The notes under the pieces: model-generated
What the model was told of the DNA's origin: nothing
The model's database searches: none
Seen by the model: only the letters and a program-made list of their open reading frames with translations
Source: Pseudomonas fluorescens
GTDB taxonomy: Bacteria > Pseudomonadota > Gammaproteobacteria > Pseudomonadales > Pseudomonadaceae
DNA length: 64,000 nt
Assembly: GCF_900215245.1 (NCBI RefSeq)
Contig: NZ_LT907842.1
Coordinates: 4,774,001 to 4,838,000 of the forward strand
Direction of reading: 5' to 3'
Position numbers and translations under genes: made by a program
Shown: piece by piece, positions 8,978 through 17,711 of the stretch
How positions within the stretch are numbered: position 1 is the first letter of the stretch
How the letters are laid out: each line of letters starts with the position of its first letter

Positions 8978-8995
8978 AAAACATACGCTTGTTTT
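8978..8995. promoter_or_regulatory. Palindrome AAAACA-N6-TGTTTT in the phosphatase/sohB divergent region
   Basis: A perfect 6-bp inverted repeat (AAAACATACGCTTGTTTT) upstream of the phosphatase-SCP2 unit. Spacing and size resemble operators of TetR-type lipid-metabolism regulators, but no regulator gene is adjacent, so the assignment is inference. Confidence 0.4.
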
Positions 8996-9106
8996 AAAAG
9001 CGCGTTAGAGGGCCGCTGCTGGCGGTTTGAGCACTGGTCCGAAGGCAGTGCCATCGGTATGCTGAGACCATCCGCGCCCGGCGCACTGCAACTTGTAAGG
9101 AGTCAC

Positions 9107-10132
9107 ATGGATTTTCTGGCCGAATACGCGAGTTTTCTGGCGAAGACCGTCACTTTGGTGGTCGCTATTCTGGTGGTATTGATCAGCTTCGCGGCGTTGC
9201 GCAGCAAGGGGCGTCGCAAATCCGCCGGCCAATTGCAGGTCAGCAAGCTCAATGACTTCTATAAAGGCCTGCGTGAGCGCCTGGAGTCGAGCCTGCTCGA
9301 CAAGGACCAGCTCAAGGCCCTGCGCAAGTCCGAAAGCAAAACCGAAAAGAAGAAAGGCAAGCAGAAACCCGAGGCCAAGCCACGGGTGTTCGTGCTGGAT
9401 TTTGACGGCGACATCAAAGCTTCGGCCACCGAGAGCCTGCGCCATGAAATCACCGCGCTGCTGAGCCTGGCCACGCCCAAGGACGAAGTGGTGCTGCGCC
9501 TCGAAAGCGGCGGCGGCATGGTACACAGCTACGGCTTGGCCTCTTCGCAACTGGCGCGTATCCGTCAGGCCGGCGTGCCGTTGACCGTGTGCATCGACAA
9601 GGTTGCGGCCAGCGGCGGCTATATGATGGCGTGCATCGGTGAGAAGATCATCAGCGCGCCGTTCGCCATCCTCGGCTCCATTGGCGTGGTGGCGCAGTTG
9701 CCTAACGTTAATCGCCTGCTGAAAAAGCACGACATCGACTTCGAAGTGCTGACCGCCGGTGAATACAAACGCACCCTCACCGTGTTTGGCGAAAACACCG
9801 AGAAGGGCCGCGAGAAATTCCAGGAAGACCTGGATATCACGCATCAGTTGTTCAAGAACTTCGTGTCGCGCTATCGCCCACAGCTGGCAATCGATGACGT
9901 CGCGACTGGTGAAGTGTGGCTGGGTGTTGCTGCCCTCGACAAACAACTGGTCGACGAACTGCAAACCAGCGACGAGTACCTGGCCACCAAGGCCAAGACC
10001 GCCGAGGTGTTCCACCTGCACTATGCCGAGCGTAAAAGCCTGCAGGAGCGAGTCGGCCTGGCGGCCAGTGGCTCGGTAGACCGTGTGCTGTTGACGTGGT
10101 GGAGCCGGTTGACCCAGCAGCGCTTCTGGTAA
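9107..10132 (+). CDS. sohB: Inner-membrane serine protease SohB
   Basis: SohB is a signal-peptide-peptidase-like protease (peptidase family S49) of the inner membrane facing the periplasm. The 341-residue product has an N-terminal membrane segment (about 11-30), a Lys-rich linker, and the S49 domain with the catalytic pair Ser169 (in KVAASGGYMMA) and Lys221 (in GEYKRTLTVFGENTEKG). The ATG at 9107 follows AAGGAG by 6 nt; an in-frame ATG at 9059 is too far upstream of it. The length equals that of other SohB proteins. A REP pair follows the stop codon and separates it from the convergent MFS gene. Confidence 0.92.
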   Translation: MDFLAEYASFLAKTVTLVVAILVVLISFAALRSKGRRKSAGQLQVSKLNDFYKGLRERLESSLLDKDQLKALRKSESKTEKKKGKQKPEAKPRVFVLDFDGDIKASATESLRHEITALLSLATPKDEVVLRLESGGGMVHSYGLASSQLARIRQAGVPLTVCIDKVAASGGYMMACIGEKIISAPFAILGSIGVVAQLPNVNRLLKKHDIDFEVLTAGEYKRTLTVFGENTEKGREKFQEDLDITHQLFKNFVSRYRPQLAIDDVATGEVWLGVAALDKQLVDELQTSDEYLATKAKTAEVFHLHYAERKSLQERVGLAASGSVDRVLLTWWSRLTQQRFW

Positions 10133-10156
10133 ATCCAGAATGTAGCCGATCCCAAT

Positions 10157-10248
10157 GTGGGAGCGGGCTTGCCCGCGATAGCGATGTCCCAGTCGATACA
10201 TCTACCGACTGACCCGCCGCCATCGCGGGCAAGCCCGCTCCCACATTT
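10157..10248. repeat. REP pair (REPIN-like doublet)
   Basis: Two inverted REP palindromes of the GGAGCGGGCTTGCCCGCGA subtype, facing each other over a short variable spacer. The doublet runs into the TAA stop codon of the MFS gene (10247-10249). Confidence 0.9.
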
Positions 10249-11782
10249 AGTTCTGAGTCAGTCTGGAAGACTGTTGTTGTACTGAGGGAATTGGTTTTCG
10301 CATCAACATCCCCACCACCAACGCCCCCAGCAGCCCCAACAATCCCGCCACCCACAACACCGTGCTGAACCCACCCACAAACGCCTGCCGCGCCAGCGGC
10401 TGCACGACGTCCCGTGCCGCCTGCGGCAACAAGCCCATCGCCGCCGGCATATCCCCGGCCACGACCCGCGAAGCGATACCCGCCGCCTGGGCCTGCCATT
10501 GTGTGTCGATACGCGCGCGCAGCAACTGCTCACTGTGGCTGCTCAGTAATGCCCCATACACACCAATGGCCAACATGATTGCGCTGAAGCGCATGGTGGT
10601 GCTGATGCCTGACGCCATCCCCGCCCGGTCGCGTGGTACGCAGGCCATGATGTTTTTCTGCGTATCGCCATTGAGCAGGCCGGCCCCGGCGCCCGTGACG
10701 GCAATCGCCAACGCGAAGGGCAGGTAGCCGCCAACATTGACCGCCCAGGCGCTCAACAGGTTGCCGCCGCCGACCAGGGTCAACCCCGCGGCCATCATCG
10801 TCGCGGGCGCAAAGCGCACCGCCAGGCGTGCACCGATGCGTGGGCAGATCAGCATGGTCAGGGCAAACGGCAACATGCCCAGGCCCGAAGCAATGGCCGA
10901 GAAGCCCAGGCCGTTTTGCAGGTAGAACGGCAGCAACGTCATCATCACCTGGGCGCAGCCGGCATAGGCGAACATCCCGAGCAAGGCGCCGATAAACCGT
11001 GGGTGTCGCAACAGTTGCAGGTCGACCATGGGCCGTTGTTGCGCGCGTTCGACCAGCACAAACACCCCCAGCAACACAGCCCCGCCGATCAGGCGCGCAG
11101 AGGTTAACGGGCTGTCCCAACCGATGCGGTTGGCCTCGATCAGCCCCCAGATCAGGCACAACAGGCTGGCACTGAATGCCAGGCTGCCCCACGGATCAAG
11201 GCGTGCTGACTGGGTATCGCGGGACTCTGGAATCGCACGCAGCACCAGCGCCATCAAGCCCAGGCCGACGGGCAGGTTGAGGTAGAAAATCCAACGCCAG
11301 CCCAGGTATTGGGTAATCAGCCCGCCCAATGTCGGCGCGGCGGTCATTGCCACGCCCATGCACGCGCCCCAGAACGCCCAGGCTTTGGCACGCTCCACGT
11401 CATCGTGAAAGGTATGGCCGATGGCGGCCAGGGCCGAAGTCAGCAGTAAGGCTGCGCCGACACCTTTGACGGCGCGGGCAATGTCCAGAAACACTGCATT
11501 CGGCGCGACGCCACAACCGATGGACGCCAGGATGAAAACGCTCAAGCCCCAGACCAGGGTCTTCTTGCGCCCAAAGCGGTCGGCGATGCTGCCGGCCGGT
11601 AACAGCAGTGCGGCGAACGCGAGCATATAGGCGCTGACCACCCACTCGATATCGGCGAAGTTGGCGCCCAGGTCGCGCGCGATGCTCGGTAGCGTCACGG
11701 CGACGATATTAGTGTCGAGCACGATCAGCGAACAAACGCCGCAAGCGGTGAGCAGCGTCAAGCGTGGGCTGACCCGGTTCAT
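10247..11782 (-). CDS. MFS drug exporter, DHA2 (EmrB/QacA) family
   Basis: A proton-driven inner-membrane exporter of about 14 membrane segments; 511 residues fits the DHA2 group. Motif A-like GSIADRFGRKKTLVWG follows helix 2, and motif C-like GAALLLTSALAAIG, GPxxGG-type WAFWGACMGVAMTAAPTLGGLI is in helix 5. It is divergent from a LysR-type regulator gene across 150 bp, a common arrangement for inducible efflux pumps. No membrane-fusion partner is adjacent. Its substrate is unknown; a toxic aromatic or antibiotic compound is the usual type. Confidence 0.87.
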   Translation of the reverse strand: MNRVSPRLTLLTACGVCSLIVLDTNIVAVTLPSIARDLGANFADIEWVVSAYMLAFAALLLPAGSIADRFGRKKTLVWGLSVFILASIGCGVAPNAVFLDIARAVKGVGAALLLTSALAAIGHTFHDDVERAKAWAFWGACMGVAMTAAPTLGGLITQYLGWRWIFYLNLPVGLGLMALVLRAIPESRDTQSARLDPWGSLAFSASLLCLIWGLIEANRIGWDSPLTSARLIGGAVLLGVFVLVERAQQRPMVDLQLLRHPRFIGALLGMFAYAGCAQVMMTLLPFYLQNGLGFSAIASGLGMLPFALTMLICPRIGARLAVRFAPATMMAAGLTLVGGGNLLSAWAVNVGGYLPFALAIAVTGAGAGLLNGDTQKNIMACVPRDRAGMASGISTTMRFSAIMLAIGVYGALLSSHSEQLLRARIDTQWQAQAAGIASRVVAGDMPAAMGLLPQAARDVVQPLARQAFVGGFSTVLWVAGLLGLLGALVVGMLMRKPIPSVQQQSSRLTQN

Positions 11783-11888
11783 GGCTGAATTACCTTACAG
11801 GCAATACGGAAAAGACAGTTGACGTACATCGCAAGGGCTCTCTAGTGTTGATGTTTCGTGAGCTTATCCCTGGCACTTGCTTGCGTTG

Positions 11889-11925
11889 TTAGCTGGGCTG
11901 AAGCACTTCATTACCTTTGAGCTAA
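11889..11925. promoter_or_regulatory. Inverted repeats in the MFS/LysR divergent promoter region
   Basis: TTAGCT (11889-11894) pairs with AGCTAA (11920-11925) around a second palindrome TGAAG-CA-CTTCA (11899-11910). It lies just before the LysR gene and is a candidate autoregulatory LysR site. Confidence 0.35.
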
Positions 11926-11932
11926 TCCTGCG

Positions 11933-12829
11933 ATGGAAATCCGCCATTTCCGCTACTTCCTGGCGGTCGCCCGCCAGCGCAACTTCACCCGCGCCGCCGA
12001 GCAATTGGGTATCGCGCCGCCCACCTTGAGCCGTCAGATCCAGGACATGGAAACTGCGTTGGGCACGCGTCTGTTTATCCGTCAGCAGCGCGAAGTCAGC
12101 CTCACCGAAGCGGGCGCGGCGTTACTGACCGAGGCGCAAGCCACGGTGCGCCAGTTCGAGTTTGCCCAGCGCAGCGCCCAGCGCGCCGGCCGTGGGGAGA
12201 TCGGGCATGTCGAACTGGGCTACGTGGCCTCGGCGGTATACACCGGGCTGCTGCAGCGGCAAATGCAGGCGTTCAGCCAGGCGTTTCCGGAGGTGAGCGT
12301 GAATGTGCGCGAATGCGCGATGGCCACATTGCCGACGGCGGTGGCAGACGGGCGCTATGACATCGGCTACATCCGCTCGCCAATGACGCTGCCCGATGGG
12401 GTAGAGGCGGTGCGCCTCGACAGTGAAGGTTTCGTGCTGGCGCTGCCGCAGGATTCCTGGCTGCTGAGGCTCAAGGCGATTGGTTGTGAACACCTGCAAA
12501 ACGAAACCTTTATCTTGCCGGAGCAAATCAGCGGCACGTTGCACGTCGCGGCGCAGGGTGGTTATGCGCCGCGTCTCGGGCCGCAACCGGGCGGCTTGGT
12601 CGCGGTGGTGGCGTTGGTGTCGCTAGGGCAGGGCGTGGCGGTGGTGCCGGCGTCGATGGTCGGGCATGTGAGCTTGCCGGGCGTGGTCTACCGCACTCTC
12701 CATGGCTGCGAGGCGGCGTCCTGGCTGTCGTTGATTTACCGGCGCTTTGAGCAAGCGCCGGCAGTGGCGCGGTATATCCAACAAGTCAAACGCTCAGTCG
12801 CGGCTGCACCGAGTCCGCCAGGCGCGTGA
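11933..12829 (+). CDS. LysR-family transcriptional regulator
   Basis: A 298-residue LysR-type regulator: winged helix-turn-helix at residues 1-60 (FTRAAEQLGIAPPTLSRQIQDMETALGTRLF), then a periplasmic-binding-protein-like effector domain. It probably controls the divergent MFS exporter gene. Its 3' end overlaps the 3' end of dhaL on the other strand by 44 bp, so transcription of the two collides there. Confidence 0.88.
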   Translation: MEIRHFRYFLAVARQRNFTRAAEQLGIAPPTLSRQIQDMETALGTRLFIRQQREVSLTEAGAALLTEAQATVRQFEFAQRSAQRAGRGEIGHVELGYVASAVYTGLLQRQMQAFSQAFPEVSVNVRECAMATLPTAVADGRYDIGYIRSPMTLPDGVEAVRLDSEGFVLALPQDSWLLRLKAIGCEHLQNETFILPEQISGTLHVAAQGGYAPRLGPQPGGLVAVVALVSLGQGVAVVPASMVGHVSLPGVVYRTLHGCEAASWLSLIYRRFEQAPAVARYIQQVKRSVAAAPSPPGA

Positions 12830-13433
12830 GGATCAGGCAGCACGACACGGCGCCGGCATCCAGTACGCCGAGGGAGCGCTCGCCCAAACGGCTGGCCCGG
12901 CCGATTTTGGCCACCAGGTCTTTGGTTGAATCGCGGCCTTGGGACGCGGCGGCTTTCATCGCCTCCAGCGCAGCGCTGAAACCCGCGCCTTGTGCCTGCG
13001 CACGTTCGAAGGCTTCAACCGCCGGGATCAGCGTGTCCATCAAACACTTGTCACCCACGCCCGCTTCGGTGATGTCCTGCAGCGAGGTCAAACCGCCGCG
13101 CAGCAAACGAGCAAAGGTGGCGGCGTCGATAGCCTCGCTGCTGCGCACTTCGTCGGCCATGCCGATAAACAGGCTGCCATACAACGGCCCCATGGAGCCG
13201 CCGATGCCTTCCATCAGGCTCAGGGTCAGCTCATCCAGGGCTTGGGCCAATGTCAGTTGGCGGCCTTCGATCATGCGGCCGCAGTGGGCGAAACCCTTGG
13301 CCATATTGATGCCGTGGTCGCCGTCGCCAATCGCGCCGTCGACTTCGCTGAGGTATTCACGGTTGGCCACGATCACGCTGACCAGGTCGGCGACGATAGC
13401 GCTGCCGTCGCGGGTGGAAAAATGCTGGCTCAT
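12786..13433 (-). CDS. dhaL: Dihydroxyacetone/erythrulose kinase, DhaL subunit
   Basis: DhaL holds the nucleotide that phosphorylates a ketose bound to DhaK. The 215 residues contain the Mg-binding triad Asp32, Asp37 and Asp39 in VDGAIGDGDHGINM, matching Asp30/35/37 of E. coli DhaL, plus GGSMGPLYG and the closing GRASRLGERSLGVLDAGAVS block. It is the last gene of the tetritol operon, 3 nt after dhaK. No DhaM (PTS) gene is present, so phosphorylation is probably by ATP, as in erythrulose kinases LerK/DerK. By context the substrate is erythrulose rather than dihydroxyacetone; this is inference. Confidence 0.88.
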   Translation of the reverse strand: MSQHFSTRDGSAIVADLVSVIVANREYLSEVDGAIGDGDHGINMAKGFAHCGRMIEGRQLTLAQALDELTLSLMEGIGGSMGPLYGSLFIGMADEVRSSEAIDAATFARLLRGGLTSLQDITEAGVGDKCLMDTLIPAVEAFERAQAQGAGFSAALEAMKAAASQGRDSTKDLVAKIGRASRLGERSLGVLDAGAVSCCLILTRLADSVQPRLSV

Positions 13434-13436
13434 GGT

Positions 13437-14438
13437 TCACTCCGCCTGGGTCATGCCGATGGAGCGGCACGGTTGGTCGATCAAGGTTTTCAGCTCGGCG
13501 TCGAGGCCGAGCAGGGTGAGGGTGACGCCCATCATCTCCAGGGAGGTGAAGTAATTGCCCACGTAGCAACGGTGAATCTTCAAGCCCTTGGCCTTGAGCT
13601 GTCGCTCGACCTCGGCGTAAAAAATGTACAGCTCCATCACCGGTGTGGCGCCCAGGCCCGAGACCAGCACCACCACGCTGTCATCGTGGCTGAAATCACG
13701 GTCAGCCAGGATCGGTGCGAGCATGCGTTCGGCCATGGCGGCGGCGGGCTCGATGGGCACAACTTCAATGCCCGGTTCGCCGTGATGGCCGATGCCCAGT
13801 TCCATCTGGCCGTCGGGGATCTGGAAGTTTGGCTTGCCCACCGCCGCAATGGTGCACGGGGTGAGGCCGATGCCAATTGAGCGGCAGTGATCGACGGTTT
13901 TCTGGGCGACGCGAATCACGCCATCGAGGTCGTAATGCTGGGCCGCTGCCGCACCGCCGATCTTCCACATGAAGATCTCCCCGGCGACGCCGCGCCGCTT
14001 GGCGATATCGGCCTTGGGGGCGGAGGCCACATCGTCGTTGGCGACCACGGTACGGATGCGCATGTCTTTGCTGGCGGCCATTTTCATTGCCAGCTTCACG
14101 TTCATGTTGTCGCCGGCATAGTTGCCGTACAGGCAGGCTACGCCAGCGCCATGGTCGGCGGCGCGGAACGCGTCGAAAAAGCTTTTGGCGGTGGGCGAGG
14201 AGAAAATCTCGCCGACGGCCACGGCGTCCACCAGGCCGGGGCCGACGTAGCCCAGAAACGCCGGCTCATGGCCCGAGCCGCCGCCGGTCACGATGCCAAC
14301 CCGGCCTTGCCCCGATGGCCTGGCTTTGACGATGACCCGAGGGTTGCTCTCGTATTGGCGCAGTTCGGGGTGGGCGACCAGAATGCCGTGCAACATGTCC
14401 TCGACCACGTGGTCCGGATCGTTGATGACTCGATTCAT
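13437..14438 (-). CDS. dhaK: Dihydroxyacetone/erythrulose kinase, DhaK subunit
   Basis: DhaK binds short ketoses covalently through a His. The 333 residues show SGGGSGHEP-type TGGGSGHEPAFLGYVG near residue 51, GNYAGDNMNVKLA near 105, and the catalytic His219 in ELGIGHHGEPGIE, equivalent to His218 of E. coli DhaK. AGGA lies 9 nt before the ATG, and an AAGAACAAGAA Crc/Hfq-type motif stands just upstream of that site. A REP pair separates it from the dehydrogenase gene upstream. With its ABC importer, two polyol dehydrogenases and an RpiB-like isomerase as partners, D- or L-erythrulose is the likely substrate. Confidence 0.9.
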   Translation of the reverse strand: MNRVINDPDHVVEDMLHGILVAHPELRQYESNPRVIVKARPSGQGRVGIVTGGGSGHEPAFLGYVGPGLVDAVAVGEIFSSPTAKSFFDAFRAADHGAGVACLYGNYAGDNMNVKLAMKMAASKDMRIRTVVANDDVASAPKADIAKRRGVAGEIFMWKIGGAAAAQHYDLDGVIRVAQKTVDHCRSIGIGLTPCTIAAVGKPNFQIPDGQMELGIGHHGEPGIEVVPIEPAAAMAERMLAPILADRDFSHDDSVVVLVSGLGATPVMELYIFYAEVERQLKAKGLKIHRCYVGNYFTSLEMMGVTLTLLGLDAELKTLIDQPCRSIGMTQAE

Positions 14439-14454
14439 AACGCGGGTTCCTGTG

Positions 14455-14465
14455 TTCTTGTTCTT
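14455..14465 (-). promoter_or_regulatory. Crc/Hfq catabolite motif before dhaK
   Basis: AAGAACAAGAA on the minus strand fits the AAnAAnAA Hfq/Crc target and ends a few nt upstream of the dhaK Shine-Dalgarno sequence, where binding would block ribosomes. Confidence 0.5.
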
Positions 14466-14484
14466 GGGGGCAACAACAATTCAA

Positions 14485-14575
14485 TGTGGGAGCGGGCTTG
14501 CTCGCGAAAGCGGTGGTTCAGTTGATGCATGTGTTGCCTGGCACTCCGCTTTCGCGAGCAAGCCCGCTCCCACAG
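14485..14575. repeat. REP pair between dhaK and the zinc dehydrogenase gene
   Basis: Two inverted GGAGCGGGCTTGCTCGCGA palindromes with a variable spacer, located between genes of one operon. Confidence 0.9.
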
Positions 14576-14592
14576 TTTTATAGGTGGCGTTC

Positions 14593-15708
14593 TTAAGGTT
14601 CCAATACCACCTTGAGCGATTTGTCCCCGCGCTCCATCACCGCAAACGCTTCCTTGAAATCCGCCAGGGCGAATTTGTGGGTCACCACGTCGCGCATGTC
14701 GATTTTGCGGTTGCCAATAAAGTCGATGGCGCGCGGGTACATGTACGGCCCCAGGTGCGAACCCAGGATGTCCAGTTCCTTGCGGTCGCCGATGATCGAC
14801 CAATCTACCGTGGCCTCGTCATTAAATACGCTGAACTCGACGAAGCGCGCCAGCTTGCGCAGCATCGCCAGGCCCTGGTTCACCGCCTTGTGATGCCCGG
14901 TGGCTTCGATATAAATGTCGCAGCCATAACCGTCGGTGATCGCGCGGATCTTTGCCATGACGTCGACGTCGGCCGGGTTCCATACTTCGTCGGCGCCCAT
15001 GCGCAGGGCGAGGGCGGCGCGTTCGGGTTTCATGTCCAGCACGATCAGCTTTTTCGGGTTGCGCAGGCGCACGGCGCCGATGATGCCGAGGCCCAGGGTG
15101 CCGGCGCCGGCTACCACCACCACGTCGTCATGGTCGACATTGGCGCGCTCGGCGGCATGCAGCGAGCAGGCCAGCGGTTCGATCAGGATCGCTTCATCGG
15201 GGGCGATGGATTCCGGCACTTTGTGGATGATGCCTTCCTTGGTGAAAATCATGTACTGGGCCATGGCGCCCTGCACGTTGTTCTGGAAGCCATAAAGGTC
15301 GTGTTTCTGGCACATCCAGTACTGGCCGTGATTGCAGAAGCGGCAGCCCCAGCACGGCACGATCTGCTCGGAGATCACCCGGTCGCCCACCTTTACCCCA
15401 CGCTTCTCGGCGCCTGGGCCCAGGGCAACCACGCGACAGACGAACTCATGCCCGGGAATCATTGGCGGTTTCACGTAGCGCGGCTGTTCGGCATCGCCCC
15501 AGAACGATGGCGCGCCGCGATACGTCTTGATGTCACCCATGCAAATGCCGCACAGCTCGACCTTGGTGAGGATCTCATCGGGGCCGGGCGTGGGCACATC
15601 GACGGTTTCCAGTCGATAGTCTTCCGGGCCATGGCAGACCACGGCCTGCATGGTTTTCGGGATGCTGGGGGAGAGCTGTTCAGCTGTGCGTTCGGTGACG
15701 GTGGACAT
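14593..15708 (-). CDS. Zinc-dependent erythritol/L-threitol-type dehydrogenase
   Basis: A 371-residue medium-chain dehydrogenase that oxidises a polyol with NAD(P). Catalytic zinc ligands are Cys53 (CGICMGD) and the GHE motif at 86-88; the structural zinc has four Cys in VPCWGCRFCNHGQYWMC; the Rossmann motif is GAGTLGLGIIGAV. It resembles the mycobacterial erythritol/L-threitol dehydrogenase group, and that role fits its neighbours. An alternative is a related 2-ketose- or threonine-dehydrogenase-like activity. It follows the short-chain dehydrogenase gene by 26 bp and ends before a REP pair. Confidence 0.8.
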   Translation of the reverse strand: MSTVTERTAEQLSPSIPKTMQAVVCHGPEDYRLETVDVPTPGPDEILTKVELCGICMGDIKTYRGAPSFWGDAEQPRYVKPPMIPGHEFVCRVVALGPGAEKRGVKVGDRVISEQIVPCWGCRFCNHGQYWMCQKHDLYGFQNNVQGAMAQYMIFTKEGIIHKVPESIAPDEAILIEPLACSLHAAERANVDHDDVVVVAGAGTLGLGIIGAVRLRNPKKLIVLDMKPERAALALRMGADEVWNPADVDVMAKIRAITDGYGCDIYIEATGHHKAVNQGLAMLRKLARFVEFSVFNDEATVDWSIIGDRKELDILGSHLGPYMYPRAIDFIGNRKIDMRDVVTHKFALADFKEAFAVMERGDKSLKVVLEP

Positions 15709-15734
15709 GACAAAACCTCACGACAAAAAATGAA

Positions 15735-16490
15735 TTACTGAATGCTGTAGCCGCCGTCGATCACCATGTTGGCGCCGGTGATCATCTGCGCGGCATCGCT
15801 GAGCAGGTACAGCGCCAGCCCGGCGATCTCTTCCGGCTGGGCAAAACGGCCGGCCGGGATCTGCAATTTGGCCTTTTCACCCACTTCACCGGCCCAGGCT
15901 TTCTTGCCCAGGGCGGTCTCGACAATGGTCGGGGAGATGGCGTTGACGTTGATCTGCGGCGCCCATTCCATGGCCAACACCTTGGTCATGCCGACGATGG
16001 CGGCCTTGCTGGCGCAGTAGGCGACGTGGCGGTCCAGGCCGATCACGGCGGCCTGGGAGGCGAGGTTGACGATGCGCCCGCCGCCGTTGGCGAGCATGTG
16101 TCGGGCGCAGGCCTGGGCCACGAAGAAGCTGGCTTTGAGGTTGATGTCCAGGGTGCTGTCCCAGGCGCTTTCGCTGACATCGACGGCCTTGTCGAGCAGC
16201 ACGATGCCGGCGCTGTTGATCAGGTAATCCAGGCGCTGAAAGTGTTCGAATACGTGGACGATGGTGGGTTGTATCTGGCCGATCTGACCCAGATCGACGG
16301 CAATGCCCAGATGCTCGGCGCCCAGGCGTGCGGCGACGGCCACCACGGCCGGGTCACGGTCCAGTAACGCCACGCGTGCTCCGCGTTCCGCCAGCAGGCT
16401 GGCGCAGGCCAGGCCGATGCCGGCGGCGCCACCGGTAATCACCGCGCAACGGCCGGTGAGGTCGAAGGCTTGGTTCCAGAATCCAGACAT
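15735..16490 (-). CDS. Short-chain polyol dehydrogenase (D-threitol/GolD-like)
   Basis: A 251-residue SDR enzyme. NAD site TGGAAGIG at 19-26, catalytic Ser145, Tyr158 and Lys162 (YCASK). Similar SDRs (Listeria GolD and mycobacterial D-threitol dehydrogenase) oxidise D-threitol or D-arabitol to the ketose. The ATG at 16490 has GGAG 8 nt upstream; the longer in-frame ORF to 16616 is only translated REP sequence. Two dehydrogenases of different families in one operon suggest that it handles two stereoisomers of a tetritol. The exact substrate is inference. Confidence 0.82.
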   Translation of the reverse strand: MSGFWNQAFDLTGRCAVITGGAAGIGLACASLLAERGARVALLDRDPAVVAVAARLGAEHLGIAVDLGQIGQIQPTIVHVFEHFQRLDYLINSAGIVLLDKAVDVSESAWDSTLDINLKASFFVAQACARHMLANGGGRIVNLASQAAVIGLDRHVAYCASKAAIVGMTKVLAMEWAPQINVNAISPTIVETALGKKAWAGEVGEKAKLQIPAGRFAQPEEIAGLALYLLSDAAQMITGANMVIDGGYSIQ

Positions 16491-16527
16491 ACGATTAACT
16501 CCATTTTTGAAAACGGTGGAGATCCAA

Positions 16528-16617
16528 TGTGGGAGCGGGCTTGCTCGCGAAAGCGGTGGATCAGCTGACGGATGTGCTGACTGACACACCGCCTTCGCGA
16601 GCAAGCCCGCTCCCACA
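16528..16617. repeat. REP pair between the SBP and SDR genes
   Basis: Inverted GGAGCGGGCTTGCTCGCGA palindromes with a spacer, in the 155-bp gap between the binding-protein gene and the SDR gene. It may stabilise the upstream mRNA, giving more binding protein than enzymes. Confidence 0.9.
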
Positions 16618-16645
16618 GTTGGAATGCATTCACAGGTCGAAACCG

Positions 16646-17653
16646 TTACTTACCGCCGCTGACCTGTTTGTACAGCGCATCCGCGTTCGCATTGGTCACC
16701 GGCACCCACGGCAGGATGTAGTTCTTGGCGGTGCCGTCGGCCCATTTCACGTCCTTGGCATAGCGTTCCCAGATCACCGATTGCGGCTTGTAGTCCTTGC
16801 CGGCGAGTGCGCGCAATGCCACGTCCAGTGCGCCTTGAGACTGGGCCTGGGCGTCTTGCAGGAAGGTCGTGACTTCGTCTTTCTTCGCCGCCTGGATCGC
16901 ATCCGGCATGCCGTCGATCGAGGTCACCGGCACGTCTTTGGATGACAATCCATGGGATTTCAGCGCCTGCACGGCACCGAGGGCCATGTCGTCGTTCTGG
17001 GCGATCACACCGTTAATGCCTTTGGGGTGCGCGTTCAGCCAGTCTTCGGTGAGGGTGAGGGCCTGGGCGCGGTCCCAGTTGGCCGTTTTTTTCTCGATGA
17101 TCTTGATGTCGGGGTGTTTGCCCAGCACTTCCAGTTCGCCTTTTTCCCGGTCGATCTGCGCCGACTGGCCAATCGGGCCCTGGATGATCACGACGTTGCC
17201 GCGGCCGTTAAGTTTGTCGACCATGGCCTGGGCTTGCAGGCGCCCGCCTTCCACATCGTCGTTACCCACATAAGGCACGGCGGCATCGGCTACTTTCGTA
17301 TTGGAGGCGATGACGACCACGTCGTTGCTCATGGCTTGTTTTACCGTGCCTACGCCGGCCTTGGTGTCGATGGGCACGAACAGGATGGCGTCGTAGTGCT
17401 GGGTGACCATGTTTTCGATCTGGTTGTTTTGGGTCAGGGCGTCGTAGTTGCCGTCGAACACGGTCAACTGCACGGTGCCGTCCTTGACCGCCGGGTGTTC
17501 CTTCAGCTCGCGGACCCAGTTCTGCATGAACTGGCCCTTGAGGCCGTACACGGCGGCGCCGACTTTGTAGGTCTTGCCATCGGCGGCCAGGGCAATACTG
17601 CTGGCGAGCAGGGAGAGAGCCGCAACGGCGGCCAACGTCATTCCAGGTTTCAT
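16646..17653 (-). CDS. Sugar/polyol ABC transporter periplasmic binding protein
   Basis: A 335-residue ribose-binding-protein-like (Peripla_BP_4) protein with a signal peptide (about 1-23, SLLASSIALA). Hinge and ligand motifs of the family are visible: NNQIENMVTQHYDAILFVPID, VASNTKVAD-like stretch, GPIGQSAQIDREKGE and AQNDDMALGAVQAL. It is third in the leftward operon after the ATPase and permease genes, an unusual order since the binding protein often comes first. An AACAATAA Crc/Hfq motif precedes its ribosome site. The ligand is predicted to be a tetritol or erythrulose from the rest of the operon. Confidence 0.9.
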   Translation of the reverse strand: MKPGMTLAAVAALSLLASSIALAADGKTYKVGAAVYGLKGQFMQNWVRELKEHPAVKDGTVQLTVFDGNYDALTQNNQIENMVTQHYDAILFVPIDTKAGVGTVKQAMSNDVVVIASNTKVADAAVPYVGNDDVEGGRLQAQAMVDKLNGRGNVVIIQGPIGQSAQIDREKGELEVLGKHPDIKIIEKKTANWDRAQALTLTEDWLNAHPKGINGVIAQNDDMALGAVQALKSHGLSSKDVPVTSIDGMPDAIQAAKKDEVTTFLQDAQAQSQGALDVALRALAGKDYKPQSVIWERYAKDVKWADGTAKNYILPWVPVTNANADALYKQVSGGK

Positions 17654-17667
17654 GGTGAGAACTCCGC

Positions 17668-17675
17668 TTATTGTT
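17668..17675 (-). promoter_or_regulatory. Crc/Hfq catabolite motif before the SBP gene
   Basis: AACAATAA on the minus strand, directly before the GGAG ribosome site of the sugar-binding-protein gene. Confidence 0.45.
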
Positions 17676-17711
17676 GTAGGTCGTTCAGTTCATTGTTGGG
17701 AGGGAAAGCGA

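Noticed and set aside
12786..14438. PTS-linked dihydroxyacetone kinase
   Set aside because: DhaM is absent and the context is a tetritol operon, so an ATP-dependent erythrulose kinase is the better reading.
16491..16616. Longer N-terminus of the SDR gene
   Set aside because: The extra residues come from the REP pair; the ATG at 16490 has a good ribosome site and matches the family start.
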